From 39-52-133 sp036523795 (GTDB taxonomy: Bacteria; Pseudomonadota; Gammaproteobacteria; Burkholderiales; Gallionellaceae), in NCBI GenBank assembly GCA_036523795.1, contig DATDDN010000055.1, forward strand, positions 6,420 to 70,419: 64,000 nt of DNA. The letters run 5' to 3'. The position numbers were made by a program, and so were the translations under genes. A model generated the notes under the pieces. The model was not told the DNA's origin. It did no database searches and saw only the letters and a list, made by a program, of their open reading frames with translations. Shown piece by piece: positions 8,764 through 18,194 of this stretch. How positions within the stretch are numbered: the first letter of the stretch is position 1; each line of letters begins with the position of its first letter.

Positions 8764-10761
8764 TCATTGTCTGATCGATGCAGTGACAAAGACACGCTGA
8801 TTGAATTGATTCTCGACGAGATAGTCGATGTACTGTTCGCCCAACAGCCCTTGAACGACCAGGGCAATCTCTCCTTGTGTGCCCTCGCTGCCTAGCTTGA
8901 ACCCTTTGGCAACACGCAGATCCCAACGACTGGTAAATGGTTGTCTGTCGGTGTTCGGACGATCAATGGGCAAAACCGTATCTTGCTGGTAATAGCCCAG
9001 GCTTAGCATGAGGTCGTTGCCAAACCTCGTGGAGTACAGGGCACTGATCATGTTGCGTGGCATGGTGTCGCTATACGGAGAGGAACCGGCATAACCCATG
9101 AAGTCGCCATAGAGCACCTCATAGGTGTAGTTGAAAGTCAGCATGTTGCGGTCGCCCCACTGGTGCTTAGTGGTGATTTCCAGCCCATTGTGTTCTGCAT
9201 CGAACAGGTTTACGAAGTCCTTGGGATAGGGGTCCGTTTCGTAAATGATGTCCTGTACCTGGTCGTGGTAGATGCGGGCATCGATGGAAAAGCCCAGCTC
9301 GGCAAATTCACCCAGATAGCCAACTTCTCGCGAAAGCACGCTTTCCGGGCGGAGACCTCCGTTAGCCTTGTAGATCTCGACTGTTCCCAGGCTGGGCACG
9401 TCGAAGCGATAGTAGCCGCGCTCTTCATATAGCGAGGGGTTGCGATAGGCCTTGGAAATGCCGAGGCGCACGGCTTGATGGTCGCGGAATTTGTAGATCA
9501 GCGCAGCGCGTGGCGACAGGTTGACCTGGCCCAGGCCGTTGTTTTCCTGCAGGGCTCCCGTATTGAACAGCCAATTCGGTGTAATGCGCCATTCATCATG
9601 GGCAAACAAGGTGGTCTGGTACTGGCTCTGCTCACCCGGGAAGCGATTGGGTGCGCTGATCCAGTCACGTCGTGTGGAGCCGCCCCATACCAGGCGGTTG
9701 CTTGGCGATGTCTGCATCGTATATTGCAGTTCAAGATTGTCGCGCGTATCGGTGAAATTGTCGCTGAGAGACGGCAGGGAAACGAGCCACGAAGAGGGGT
9801 TGGGAGGCCAGATGTTCAGTTCGTCCTGGTAGATATGGTAATACTGCAATTTCAGTTCGTCGCCGTTGTCCAGGTTACGCAACCAGGCAACTTGCAGAAA
9901 GTTTTCGTTATCGTAGCGATCATGCGGCAGATTGGCTTCGACCAGTTTGTTGCTTCCATCCCCACGTGATCCGTCGGTGTAACCGAGCTGGAAGTCGATA
10001 CTGTCACGCGTATTGGGATGGTAGTTGGCGCGCAGATTGAACAGATGGGTCAGGTGGCTGTCGTTATTGAGGGTGTCGTTGCCGACCCTGGAGTTGTTGC
10101 CATTGGGGTCATAACCGTCGTCGCTGCGATAGCCCAGGCTGATCCGGTAGTCGAGCGTGTCACCACGCGAGCCAAAGCTGGCATAACCGTCCGAGATGCC
10201 GCCATTGCCCTGGGTCAGGCTGGCCTGAAAACCCTGCTGTGATCCGGCATCACGGGTGATGATGTTGATCACGCCTTGAGTCGAGTTGCCTCCATAAGTG
10301 GCTGCAGCAGGGCCGCGGATCACTTCGATGCGCTCGATATCCTGAATCTGCAAAGGCAGATTTTCCCAGCTCACGGAGCTCATTGGCGGCATCTGGACGG
10401 CCCGCCCATCCACCAGTACCTGCATGCGCCTGGCCAGATTGTCGGTGGTGCCGTGGTAGGCAACGATAGGCTCATGTCCGGTGTAGTAGCTGACATACAT
10501 GCCTGGCACCAGCCTGAACAGGTCGGCAATGGTGCGGAAGCCCGATGCCTTGATCATCTCGCGGTCGATCACCGTCATTGCATTGGGGGCTTCCTCCAAT
10601 GGCTGGGACAGACGGGAGGCACTGAGCACAACAGGGAATTCCTGCAGGTAATACTGTTCCGGGAGATTTGCTTCTTCGGCGCGGCTGGGGCTGGCAAAGG
10701 AGAGCAGGCAGACAGACAACAACTTGAAACGCGTTCGATACAGCAAGTTGGCTTGATTCAT
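8764..10761 (-). CDS. TonB-dependent outer-membrane receptor
   Basis: Outer-membrane active transporter, 665 residues: signal peptide (to about residue 28), a likely TonB box EFPVVLS (41-47), a plug domain (about 54-172) with LVDGR and the IERIEVIRGPAAATYGG motif, then a 22-strand barrel rich in aromatic beta segments. The substrate is unknown. The length and plug resemble iron-siderophore, heme or cobalamin receptors. No Fur box, cobalamin riboswitch or partner transporter gene is visible nearby. It lies downstream of smr in the same orientation, with a 129-bp gap that could hold its own promoter (a TAAAAT on the - strand near 10804-10810). Confidence 0.9.
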   Translation of the reverse strand: MNQANLLYRTRFKLLSVCLLSFASPSRAEEANLPEQYYLQEFPVVLSASRLSQPLEEAPNAMTVIDREMIKASGFRTIADLFRLVPGMYVSYYTGHEPIVAYHGTTDNLARRMQVLVDGRAVQMPPMSSVSWENLPLQIQDIERIEVIRGPAAATYGGNSTQGVINIITRDAGSQQGFQASLTQGNGGISDGYASFGSRGDTLDYRISLGYRSDDGYDPNGNNSRVGNDTLNNDSHLTHLFNLRANYHPNTRDSIDFQLGYTDGSRGDGSNKLVEANLPHDRYDNENFLQVAWLRNLDNGDELKLQYYHIYQDELNIWPPNPSSWLVSLPSLSDNFTDTRDNLELQYTMQTSPSNRLVWGGSTRRDWISAPNRFPGEQSQYQTTLFAHDEWRITPNWLFNTGALQENNGLGQVNLSPRAALIYKFRDHQAVRLGISKAYRNPSLYEERGYYRFDVPSLGTVEIYKANGGLRPESVLSREVGYLGEFAELGFSIDARIYHDQVQDIIYETDPYPKDFVNLFDAEHNGLEITTKHQWGDRNMLTFNYTYEVLYGDFMGYAGSSPYSDTMPRNMISALYSTRFGNDLMLSLGYYQQDTVLPIDRPNTDRQPFTSRWDLRVAKGFKLGSEGTQGEIALVVQGLLGEQYIDYLVENQFNQRVFVTASIRQ

Positions 10762-10890
10762 GGCAAGTAGGCGAAACTGGCGTGGATTTATCGGTGGTTT
10801 GCGCCATTTTATCCAAATTGGGTAGACGCGGGAATGGTCGGGCCGGGCCGGCGGAAACTTGCCCGGGCCGCAATCAGGGAGGGCTTGAAG

Positions 10891-11427
10891 TCAGACAGTG
10901 CCGAGTCTCAGCAGCACCCACACCGCGCCGCCGCCGCCAGCGTGTTCGGGTGGCTCGCAGAAGGCCAGCACCTGGGAGTGCTGGCTGAGCCAGTGGCGCA
11001 CGCGCAATTTGAGCACGCCTTCGCCACCCTCGCTGCGCCAGCCCTTGCCGTGGATGACGTTGACGCAGCGCAGGCCGCGCTGAGTGGATTCCTGAAGGAA
11101 GGAGACCAGCAGCCGGCGTGCCTCGTCGCTGGTGTTGCCGTGCAGGTCTATGCTGTCCTGCACCGGCCAGTGGCCACGACGCAGCTTGCGCAGGGTCATG
11201 CGGTCCATGCCCGGACGCAGAAACTCGTTCAGCGGCGTATCGCTGGTGAGATGGTCGGAGAGACCATCTGCCACGGTGTGGCTCTGCGTTGACTGAGGAG
11301 TGGGGTAACGGCGCGCAGGCGGGGCAGGGGGAAGGCGATTGGATGAGGCGAGGGGAACGGCATCCTTCACGGCCTGCCGGAACAGGTCTGCATCAGCGGG
11401 TGCAGGCGGTTCCGGCTTCTTGCTCAT
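10891..11427 (-). CDS. Smr-domain protein (putative endonuclease)
   Basis: 178 residues. A disordered Pro/Ala-rich N-terminal half leads to PLNEFLRPGMDRMTLRKLRRG and a C-terminal Smr domain with DLHG, VIHGKG and GGGGAVWVLL motifs. Smr domains are found in MutS2 and in SmrA/SmrB; SmrB cleaves mRNA at collided ribosomes. The sequence fits the SmrA/SmrB group of proteobacteria; I cannot choose between them. The start is 9 nt downstream of the trxB stop, so the two form an operon on the - strand. Confidence 0.85.
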   Translation of the reverse strand: MSKKPEPPAPADADLFRQAVKDAVPLASSNRLPPAPPARRYPTPQSTQSHTVADGLSDHLTSDTPLNEFLRPGMDRMTLRKLRRGHWPVQDSIDLHGNTSDEARRLLVSFLQESTQRGLRCVNVIHGKGWRSEGGEGVLKLRVRHWLSQHSQVLAFCEPPEHAGGGGAVWVLLRLGTV

Positions 11428-11436
11428 GCGGGCAGA

Positions 11437-12399
11437 TCAGTTCTTGCCGAGGGTAGCCAGGTATTTGTCGGCGTCGAGTGCGGCCATGCAGCCGGTTGCC
11501 GCGCTGGTTACAGCCTGGCGGTAGATCTGGTCCTGCACGTCACCGGCGGCAAATACGCCTGAAATGCTGGTGGCGGTGGCATTACCCTGATTGCCGCCGC
11601 GGGTATTGATGTAGCCGTTGTTCATCTCCAGCTGGCCGGTAAAGATGTCGGTATTCGGCTTGTGGCCGATGGCGATGAACACGCCGGTGACGGCGAGGTC
11701 CTGGGTGGCGCCACCCTGTACCTGCTTGATGCGGATGCCGGTGACACCGCTGTCGTCGCCCAGCACTTCATCCAGCACCTGGTTGAGCTGCAGCGTGATC
11801 TTGCCTTCCTTCACTTTCTCCATCAGGTGATCAATCAGGATGCGCTCGGCGCGGAACGTGTCGCGGCGATGGATCAGGGTGACATGACGGGTGATGTTGG
11901 CCAGGTACAGCGCCTCTTCCACGGCGGTATTGCCGCCGCCCACCACGGCCACATCCTGGCCGCGGTAGAAGAAGCCGTCGCAGGTGGCGCAGCCGGAGAC
12001 ACCCTTGCCCATGAACTTTGATTCGGAGGACAGTCCAAGATATTGAGCGGAGGCGCCTGTCGCGATGATCAGCGCATCGCAGGTATAGGTGCCCGTGTCG
12101 CCGGTCAGCACGAACGGCTTCTGCTGCAGTTTGGCGGTATGGATGTGGTCAAAAATGATCTGGGTATGGAAACGTTCCGCATGCTGCAGGAAGCGCGCCA
12201 TCAGGTCCGGGCCCTGCACGCCGTGATGGTCTGCAGGCCAGTTGTCCACTTCGGTGGTGGTCATCAGCTGGCCGCCCTGGGCGAGGCCGGTGATCAGTAC
12301 GGGCTTCAGGTTGGCACGGGCAGCATAAACTGCGGCGGTGTAACCGGCCGGGCCGGAGCCGAGGATGATTAGCGGATGATGCTGGGTGGTGTTTTCCAT
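11437..12399 (-). CDS. trxB: Thioredoxin reductase
   Basis: FAD enzyme passing electrons from NADPH to thioredoxin; 320 residues, normal length. It has the FAD-binding GSGPAGY (14-20), the redox motif CATC (137-140), the NADPH-binding VVGGGNTAVEEALYL segment and the C-terminal GVFAAGDVQD FAD motif. It is transcribed leftward with smr and divergently from mltB across 78 bp. Confidence 0.96.
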   Translation of the reverse strand: MENTTQHHPLIILGSGPAGYTAAVYAARANLKPVLITGLAQGGQLMTTTEVDNWPADHHGVQGPDLMARFLQHAERFHTQIIFDHIHTAKLQQKPFVLTGDTGTYTCDALIIATGASAQYLGLSSESKFMGKGVSGCATCDGFFYRGQDVAVVGGGNTAVEEALYLANITRHVTLIHRRDTFRAERILIDHLMEKVKEGKITLQLNQVLDEVLGDDSGVTGIRIKQVQGGATQDLAVTGVFIAIGHKPNTDIFTGQLEMNNGYINTRGGNQGNATATSISGVFAAGDVQDQIYRQAVTSAATGCMAALDADKYLATLGKN

Positions 12400-12465
12400 G
12401 GCGATGTCTCAAACGGGGTTTATAAGCAAATGCGAAATTTAGCAGTGGAGCGACTGCCTGTCGAG

Positions 12466-12471
12466 TAAAAT
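12466..12471 (+). promoter_or_regulatory. -10 element giving a probably leaderless mltB mRNA
   Basis: TAAAAT ends only 6 nt before the mltB ATG at 12478. With normal -10 to +1 spacing, transcription would begin at or within one or two bases of the start codon. No Shine-Dalgarno sequence is present. Confidence 0.45.
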
Positions 12472-12477
12472 GGTCGG

Positions 12478-13467
12478 ATGATGATGAAACGAAGCACCTT
12501 TGCCCTGATTTCCGTGTGGCTACTGGCCACATCCCACGCCCCCCTTGCCGCCGAATTGCCCGGCATTCCGCAATTCATCGACGAGATGGTGGCGAAGCAC
12601 CAGTTCAAGCGCAACGAGCTCGAGCAGGTTTTCCGGCGTGCTGAATACCGCCAGGACGTGATCGATGCCATCACCACTCCGGCTACGCTCAAGCCCTGGC
12701 CGGAATATCGCGCCTCGTTCGTGAACCCAAGACGCATCAGCGGCGGCCTGAAGTTCTGGGCGCAATATGCATCAACTTTGCAGCGCGCCGAGAAAATCTA
12801 TGGCGTGCCGCAGGAGATCATCATTGCGGTGATCGGTGTGGAGACCCTGTACGGGCGCAATGCCGGCAATTTCCGTACGCTCGATGCCTTGACCACGCTT
12901 GCGTTTGACTACCCCAAGCGGCTCGCCTTCTTCCGCAGCGAGCTGGAACAGTACCTGCTGCTGGCGCGCGAACAGAGTTTCGACCTGCTTTCGGTGCGCG
13001 CCTCCTATGCGGGAGCGCTGGGCATTCCGCAGTTCATGCCCAGCAACTATCGCCGCCTGGGCGTGGATTTCAATCATGACGGCAAGGTGGATCTGCTGAA
13101 CGATCCGGAAGATGCGATTGGCAGCGTCGCCAACTACCTCAACCGCTACGGCTGGATCAGCGGCGAACAGGTGGCCATGCGCGCGCAGGTCAAGGATGAA
13201 TCGCGCCTTGGCGCCACCGTCATCGCGCGTAGCATGACAGCTTGGGCCGCAGCGGGCGTGACGCCGGCAGACAAGGTGGACCCGGGGATGTATGCCTATC
13301 TGGTCGGCTTTACCGTGGGCAGCAGCAAGGAGTACTGGTTGGGCTTCAACAACTTTGCCGTGATTACCACCTACAACAACAGTACCTACTACGCGATGTC
13401 GGTGTTCCAGCTGGCCGAAGAGTTGCGCGCTGCGCGCAACGCCGAGGTGCAGTCCGTCAAGGGATAA
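12478..13467 (+). CDS. mltB: Membrane-bound lytic murein transglycosylase B
   Basis: Cleaves the MurNAc-GlcNAc bond of peptidoglycan to give 1,6-anhydro-MurNAc ends. 329 residues with an N-terminal signal sequence (cleavage near LAAEL). There is no lipobox, unlike E. coli MltB. The MltB/GH103 domain fills the rest, with catalytic Glu122 in VIGVETLYG, then the AGALGIPQFMPS motif and the DFNHDGKVDLLND segment. The start has three consecutive ATG codons (12478, 12481, 12484) and no Shine-Dalgarno. The 3' end overlaps the convergent NlpC/P60 gene by 11 bp. Confidence 0.94.
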   Translation: MMMKRSTFALISVWLLATSHAPLAAELPGIPQFIDEMVAKHQFKRNELEQVFRRAEYRQDVIDAITTPATLKPWPEYRASFVNPRRISGGLKFWAQYASTLQRAEKIYGVPQEIIIAVIGVETLYGRNAGNFRTLDALTTLAFDYPKRLAFFRSELEQYLLLAREQSFDLLSVRASYAGALGIPQFMPSNYRRLGVDFNHDGKVDLLNDPEDAIGSVANYLNRYGWISGEQVAMRAQVKDESRLGATVIARSMTAWAAAGVTPADKVDPGMYAYLVGFTVGSSKEYWLGFNNFAVITTYNNSTYYAMSVFQLAEELRAARNAEVQSVKG

Positions 13468-13963
13468 GCCGGCGTGCGCCGTTGTAGCGCGCCAGCCAGT
13501 AGGACTCGTTCATGTTCTCCACCCGCACGCTGCTGCCGGCACGCGGCGAGTGCACAAATTTCCCGTCGCCCAGATAAATTCCAACATGCGAGTAGGCACG
13601 ACGACGGGTGTTGTAAAACACCAGATCGCCGGGTTGCAGGCGCGAGGCTTTCTGTGGCTCGCCTACACGACTCATTTCCTGGCTGGTGCGTGGCAGCGAC
13701 AAGCCCAGCGTGTGCTGGTACACATGGCGCACGAAGCCGCTGCAATCAAAGCCGCTCTCCGGCGTGTTGCCGCCGTAACGATATGGCGTGTCGCTCAGGC
13801 TGAGTGCATAGACAGCGACATCATTCATATCGGCCCCGGAATCCGTGGCCGCGCTGGCTGACGCTTCTGCGGCGGGAGCATGTCTGGCGTGTGCGGTGCG
13901 CGCCGGCGCACTGCTGCAGGCACTCAGCATCACCACCAATACCGGGAAGAGGAATCTAGTCAT
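13457..13963 (-). CDS. NlpC/P60-family endopeptidase lipoprotein
   Basis: Cell-wall cysteine peptidase, probably cleaving D,L-endopeptide links in murein stem peptides. 168 residues: signal peptide with lipobox LSAC (13-16), an Ala-rich linker to about residue 48, then the NlpC/P60 domain with Cys74 (DCSGFV), His126 (SHVGIY) and His138 as third catalytic residue. Similar to E. coli MepS/NlpC. It shares the locus with the lytic transglycosylase mltB, with convergent, overlapping 3' ends. Confidence 0.92.
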   Translation of the reverse strand: MTRFLFPVLVVMLSACSSAPARTAHARHAPAAEASASAATDSGADMNDVAVYALSLSDTPYRYGGNTPESGFDCSGFVRHVYQHTLGLSLPRTSQEMSRVGEPQKASRLQPGDLVFYNTRRRAYSHVGIYLGDGKFVHSPRAGSSVRVENMNESYWLARYNGARRLIP

Positions 13964-14051
13964 GTCCGAAATTTACGGTAAAGTACGGCATCTTGTAAAG
14001 AAGGGTGGCTTTTCGCTGCCATGATGCAGTCGGAATAACAGGAGCAACGTC

Positions 14052-14915
14052 ATGAAAAAAATCTTCTGCGGCCTGGTCCTGGCGGCAGTTTCCCTTCCGG
14101 TGTGCGCAGACATGGAGGTCATTCCCCTGCATTACCGCAGTGTCGACGAGATCTTGCCACTGGTGCGCCCCATGCTGGACGCGGATGGCGCAGCCAACGG
14201 CATGGACTATCAGCTGATCATACGCAGTTCGGCCGGCAATATTGCCCAGATCAAGCAGATGGTGGAGGCGCTCGATCGTGCGCCGCGCAGGCTGCAGATC
14301 ACCGTGCTGCAGAATGTGGATGGCGAGACTGTCAGACGCCTCACCGAATTTTCCGGCAGCGTCGGTGTCGGCGCCGGGCGTGCGCGCATTGGTGCATCAG
14401 GAGGGACTGGCGGCGAGGGGCTGACCATCGGGGCCAGGCAGGGTAACGATCAGGTGCGTGCGCGCATTGACAGCACACGTGCATTGAGCGATGACCAGAA
14501 GGCGCAGAAGATCCAGGTGCAGGAGGGCAAGCTGGCGCTGATCAGTGTAGGCCAATCCGTCTCACTGCCGCAGCGCCAGATCATCCAGCTGCCAGGACGC
14601 ACGCAGGTGATCGACAGCAGCCAGTACCGCGATGTGAACAGCGGTTTCTACGTGCTGCCGCGAGTGAACGGAGAGCGCGTCAGCCTGGAAATTTCCACGC
14701 AGAACGACTCAATAGAATCGGGCAACAGCGCAGCTGTGCCCACGCTGCGCACACAGCAGGTGGTGACCACGGTCTATGGCCGATTGGGAGAATGGCTGGT
14801 GCTGGGGGACGTCTCGCAACAGGAAAACAATGAACAGAACACGCTCAGCTCACACAGCACCTCCAGCCGCCAGGAACGGCGCAATGTGCTGCTGAAGGTG
14901 GATGAAATCAACTAG
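14052..14915 (+). CDS. Orphan secretin-like (NolW/N-domain) exported protein
   Basis: 287 residues with a signal peptide (cleavage about after VCA, residue 19). Residues 20-100 (MEVIPLHYRSVDEILPLVRPML ..., IKQMVEALDRAPRRLQITV) match the repeated N1/NolW domain of secretins. After a Gly-rich spacer (about 105-140) the last 120 residues look like a short piece of the secretin C-domain (LGEWLVLGDV near the end), but the transmembrane barrel is too short to be a normal secretin. No type II, III or IV pilus genes are nearby. The RBS CAGGAG lies 7-8 nt upstream. Function unknown; it may be a periplasmic adaptor. Confidence 0.65.
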   Translation: MKKIFCGLVLAAVSLPVCADMEVIPLHYRSVDEILPLVRPMLDADGAANGMDYQLIIRSSAGNIAQIKQMVEALDRAPRRLQITVLQNVDGETVRRLTEFSGSVGVGAGRARIGASGGTGGEGLTIGARQGNDQVRARIDSTRALSDDQKAQKIQVQEGKLALISVGQSVSLPQRQIIQLPGRTQVIDSSQYRDVNSGFYVLPRVNGERVSLEISTQNDSIESGNSAAVPTLRTQQVVTTVYGRLGEWLVLGDVSQQENNEQNTLSSHSTSSRQERRNVLLKVDEIN

Positions 14916-15164
14916 TTCCGTTGACACGTGCTGGGGCGGCGGGCGATTTGGCAGCTTGTTGCCCACCTTTCACCATCTGGTTGCCTACCGTTCGTCCGGC
15001 CCGTTTCGCGGCTCGGCCACTTTGCTGCTAGTGTGCCCGTCGTCCGCTGGGAGCCGCTAACGTTGCCCGGACGAGGCGATATCAAGATCTGCCTGGAATC
15101 GTGGCGCTGACTGGAATGTCGGCGTCATGTGTTATCAATCACCTCATCAACGACGACCATCACT

Positions 15165-15689
15165 ATGTTAAAGAATTTTACGCTTATCATTGCCATGGCT
15201 GCCTGTTACGTTCCGTCCGCAAATGCCGAAGGAGCGAAGACTGTTGTGCCACATAAATCGACCGCCAGCAAACAGTCATCGCAGGCACAAAGTGAAGGGC
15301 TTGATGCGAAGTGGAAGCAGCAGGCAACAGCTCAACTGCAAAATCTGATGAATCGGAACTCGCAAAATATCGCGTCATCGGTGCAGTCAATCACACATTC
15401 CACTGGCAAGAGTGCGAAGCTGGTGAGTTATAACGTGCTGACGCTTCCGGATCGAATGATGGTTCAAATGACCGTAGGCTGGACCGGCGGGTTCTCTGAC
15501 AGGACTTATGAAACCTCGTTGAACTGGGAGTTATCCCCCGCATCTCACCTGAAGGTGACAATCACCGGCGATAACGCGCCGTACCTTGTTGACACCCGAG
15601 ATGTTGAAGCGCTGAATAATTACTTCAAGGACACCGTCTATCCCGTATTTGTCAGCAACATGGAGAACGTATCCAGCTTGTGGCGATAA
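15165..15689 (+). CDS. Hypothetical exported protein
   Basis: Not recognised. With the ATG at 15165 it is 174 residues, beginning with a good signal peptide (cleavage about after SANA, residue 21), then a Lys/Ser/Gln-rich linker and an alpha/beta region. A GTG at 15129 would add 12 residues that spoil the signal sequence. Neither start has a clear Shine-Dalgarno. Codon use is more AT-rich than its neighbours. The 249 bp before it (14916-15164) contain no recognisable element. Likely periplasmic; role unknown. Confidence 0.55.
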   Translation: MLKNFTLIIAMAACYVPSANAEGAKTVVPHKSTASKQSSQAQSEGLDAKWKQQATAQLQNLMNRNSQNIASSVQSITHSTGKSAKLVSYNVLTLPDRMMVQMTVGWTGGFSDRTYETSLNWELSPASHLKVTITGDNAPYLVDTRDVEALNNYFKDTVYPVFVSNMENVSSLWR

Positions 15690-15822
15690 GTACTCCAGCA
15701 GGCTGGCGGGATCAGGATCGGAACAAGGCGCCGGAACGAACCGATTGTGCCCGGCGCGCCATATTCAGACAGCAAATCCTCGTGTGAGGGCATGGATGGC
15801 CGAGCGCCATCGCCACATCTTT

Positions 15823-18072
15823 CTAATGGCTGGGCCGCCAGCGTTTCAGCAGCAGGGCATTGCTCACCACCGACACCGAGCTCATCGCCATTGCGCCGCC
15901 GGCAATCACCGGGTTGAGCATGCCCAGGGCGGCCAGCGGGATGCCCAGTACGTTGTAGGCAAAGGCAAAGAACAGGTTCTGGCGAATCTTGCGCAATGCC
16001 GTGCGTGACAGGTCGATGGCGTTCACCACACTGGTGAGGTCGTTGCGCATCAATGTGATATCCGCGGCCTCGATGGCGATGTCGCTGCCGCTCTTCATGG
16101 CAAAGCTCACGTCGGCGGCTGCCAGCGCGGGGGCATCGTTGATGCCGTCGCCCACCATGCCTACCAGCAGTCCTTCCGCTTTCAGTTTCTGCACCTGGTC
16201 GGCCTTGTCTTGCGGCAGCACCTCGGCGCGGAATTCACGGATGCCGGCGCTGGCCGCAATGGCCTGCGCGGTGGCGGCATTGTCGCCGCTCAGCATCACC
16301 ACGCGTATGCCCATCTCGTGCAGGCGTTGCACTGCCGCGCGGCTGCTGTCGCGCAGCGTGTCGGCAAAGGCGATGCAGCCGAGCAGTGCGTCGCCGCGAG
16401 CCACTGCGATGATGCTCTTGCCCTGTTGTTGCAGGGCGCCGATCTGGGCCTCATCTAGCGCGATGCCGGATTGCGCGATGAAAGCGGGCGAGCCGAGCAG
16501 ATAGGCAGCGCCCCTGATTTCGGCGCGCAGTCCGCTGCCGGATTTCTCTTCGAAACTGTCGGTCGCGGCCAGTTGCAGCTGTTTGCCTCGGGCATGTTCC
16601 AGCAGCGCACGCGACAGCGGGTGAATGGAATGCTGCGCCATACTGGCGGCGAGGTGCAGCAGCTCATCGCTACTGCTGCCGGTAGCAGGCAGCAGGTCGG
16701 TGAGGGCGGGTTTGCCTTCCGTGAGCGTGCCGGTCTTGTCCACCACCAGGATGCCGAGCTTGTGCGCCTGCTCCAGCGCGGCGGCGTCTTTCACCAGGAT
16801 GCCGGCGTGTGCGGCGCGTCCGGTGGCAACCACCACCGCGGTGGGAGTGGCCAGGCCGAGTGCGCAGGGGCACGCGATGACAAGTACTGACACAGCATTG
16901 ATCAGGGCCGTGGCAAAACCTGCCCCCAGCAACCACCACGCAGCAAATGTGAGGGAGGCCAGCACCAGTACGGCGGGTACGAAGATGGCGGAGATCTGGT
17001 CGGCCAGCTTCTGGATCGGCGCTTTCGACCCCTGTGCCTGCTCCACCAGACGGATGATGGCGGCAAGCTGGGTGCGTGAGCCCACGGCGACGGCACTGCA
17101 GCGCAACACGCCGCCCTGGTTGACGGTGGCGGCATACACGGTGTCGCCGGTCTGCTTGGTTTGCGGCATGCTTTCGCCAGTGAGCATGGCTTCATCCACG
17201 CTGGAAGCGCCTTCCAGCACCTTGCCATCCACCGGGATGCTTTCGCCGGGGCGCACGATGAATACTTCTTCCGGGCGCAGCTGACCGACGGACACGTCAA
17301 TCACAGCGCCGTTGCGCTCCACGTGGGCCTGCTTGGGTTGCAGGTTGATCAGCGCTTCCAGCGCGGCGGAGGCCTTGCCCTTGGCGCGTGCTTCCAGCAG
17401 CTTGCCCATCAGCACCAGCGTGATCAGGGTGGCGCTCGCTTCAAAATAAAGCGGCTGCTCGAGCTTGAGCAGGATGACGGCGCAACTCATGAAATAGGCT
17501 GCGCTCGTGCCCAGCGCCACCAGCACGTCCATATTGCTGCCACCGCTTTTCAATGCACTCCATGCGCCCTGATAGAAGCGGACGCCGGCCCAGAACTGCA
17601 CCGGCGTGGCGAGCAGCCATTGCAGCCACAGCGGCAGCATGAGATGCACGCCAAACAGCATCAGCACCATTTCCAGCAACAGGGGGGCGGTCAGTGCGGC
17701 AGATGCGGCAAATTGCAGGAGCTCGTGGCGATAGGCCTGCGCGCGCGCCTGCTTTTCCACTGCGAAATCGCGCGCCGGGTGGCCGTCAAAGCCCGTGTTG
17801 CGCACGGCCTCGATCAGTGCAGGCACATCGATGTGTGCGGGGTTGAAGGTGATGCTGGCTTTTTCCGTGGCGATGTTGACCACGGCGGTGACATCGGGCA
17901 GCTGGTTGAGGGCTTTTTCCAGGCGTGCTGAGCAGGATGCGCAGTGCATGCCGGTGATCTGCAGTTCGGCGTGTTGGGTCGGAGTCATGTTGGGTGAACG
18001 ACGGCGATACGGGTGAGGTGAGTCAGCTAGATTGCGTGCCTCAGAATACGCTGTGCGCACGGCCGTGTCCAT
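15823..18072 (-). CDS. copA: Copper-exporting P1B-type ATPase
   Basis: Inner-membrane pump that removes Cu+ from the cytoplasm. It has one N-terminal heavy-metal domain with GMHCASC (41-47). P-type motifs follow: TGES (298-301), the intramembrane metal site CPC (401-403), the phosphorylation motif DKTGT (Asp445), an SIHP nucleotide-domain motif, and GDGINDAP near residue 640. The longest start gives 749 residues and has AAGG 9 nt upstream. An internal ATG at residue 29 (position 17988) matches the usual family N-terminus but lacks an RBS. It is divergent from a CDF metal exporter; no CueR-type operator was recognised between them. Confidence 0.94.
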   Translation of the reverse strand: MDTAVRTAYSEARNLADSPHPYRRRSPNMTPTQHAELQITGMHCASCSARLEKALNQLPDVTAVVNIATEKASITFNPAHIDVPALIEAVRNTGFDGHPARDFAVEKQARAQAYRHELLQFAASAALTAPLLLEMVLMLFGVHLMLPLWLQWLLATPVQFWAGVRFYQGAWSALKSGGSNMDVLVALGTSAAYFMSCAVILLKLEQPLYFEASATLITLVLMGKLLEARAKGKASAALEALINLQPKQAHVERNGAVIDVSVGQLRPEEVFIVRPGESIPVDGKVLEGASSVDEAMLTGESMPQTKQTGDTVYAATVNQGGVLRCSAVAVGSRTQLAAIIRLVEQAQGSKAPIQKLADQISAIFVPAVLVLASLTFAAWWLLGAGFATALINAVSVLVIACPCALGLATPTAVVVATGRAAHAGILVKDAAALEQAHKLGILVVDKTGTLTEGKPALTDLLPATGSSSDELLHLAASMAQHSIHPLSRALLEHARGKQLQLAATDSFEEKSGSGLRAEIRGAAYLLGSPAFIAQSGIALDEAQIGALQQQGKSIIAVARGDALLGCIAFADTLRDSSRAAVQRLHEMGIRVVMLSGDNAATAQAIAASAGIREFRAEVLPQDKADQVQKLKAEGLLVGMVGDGINDAPALAAADVSFAMKSGSDIAIEAADITLMRNDLTSVVNAIDLSRTALRKIRQNLFFAFAYNVLGIPLAALGMLNPVIAGGAMAMSSVSVVSNALLLKRWRPSH

Positions 18073-18194
18073 CTGCGGCTACCTTGATGAAACATTAACA
18101 TTCACTTCCAGAGTGTTATTCGCTGCTCTTCCTCTCGCTAATGTCGCAGCGCTCGCATATCATGGCGTGCTCGATTTCCCGGAGTTATTGCCGC

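Noticed and set aside
8686..8895. Short + strand frame with CxxC-like pattern after glnB
   Set aside because: Overlaps the end of the TonB receptor gene on the other strand, no RBS, ends arbitrarily.
8764..10890. Cobalamin riboswitch or Fur box for the TonB receptor
   Set aside because: The 129-bp upstream gap is too short for a B12 riboswitch and shows no B12-box or Fur-like inverted repeat.
14928..15110. Short + strand open frame between the secretin-like and hypothetical genes
   Set aside because: No RBS, no signal, Arg/Pro/Trp-rich composition typical of non-coding GC-rich sequence.
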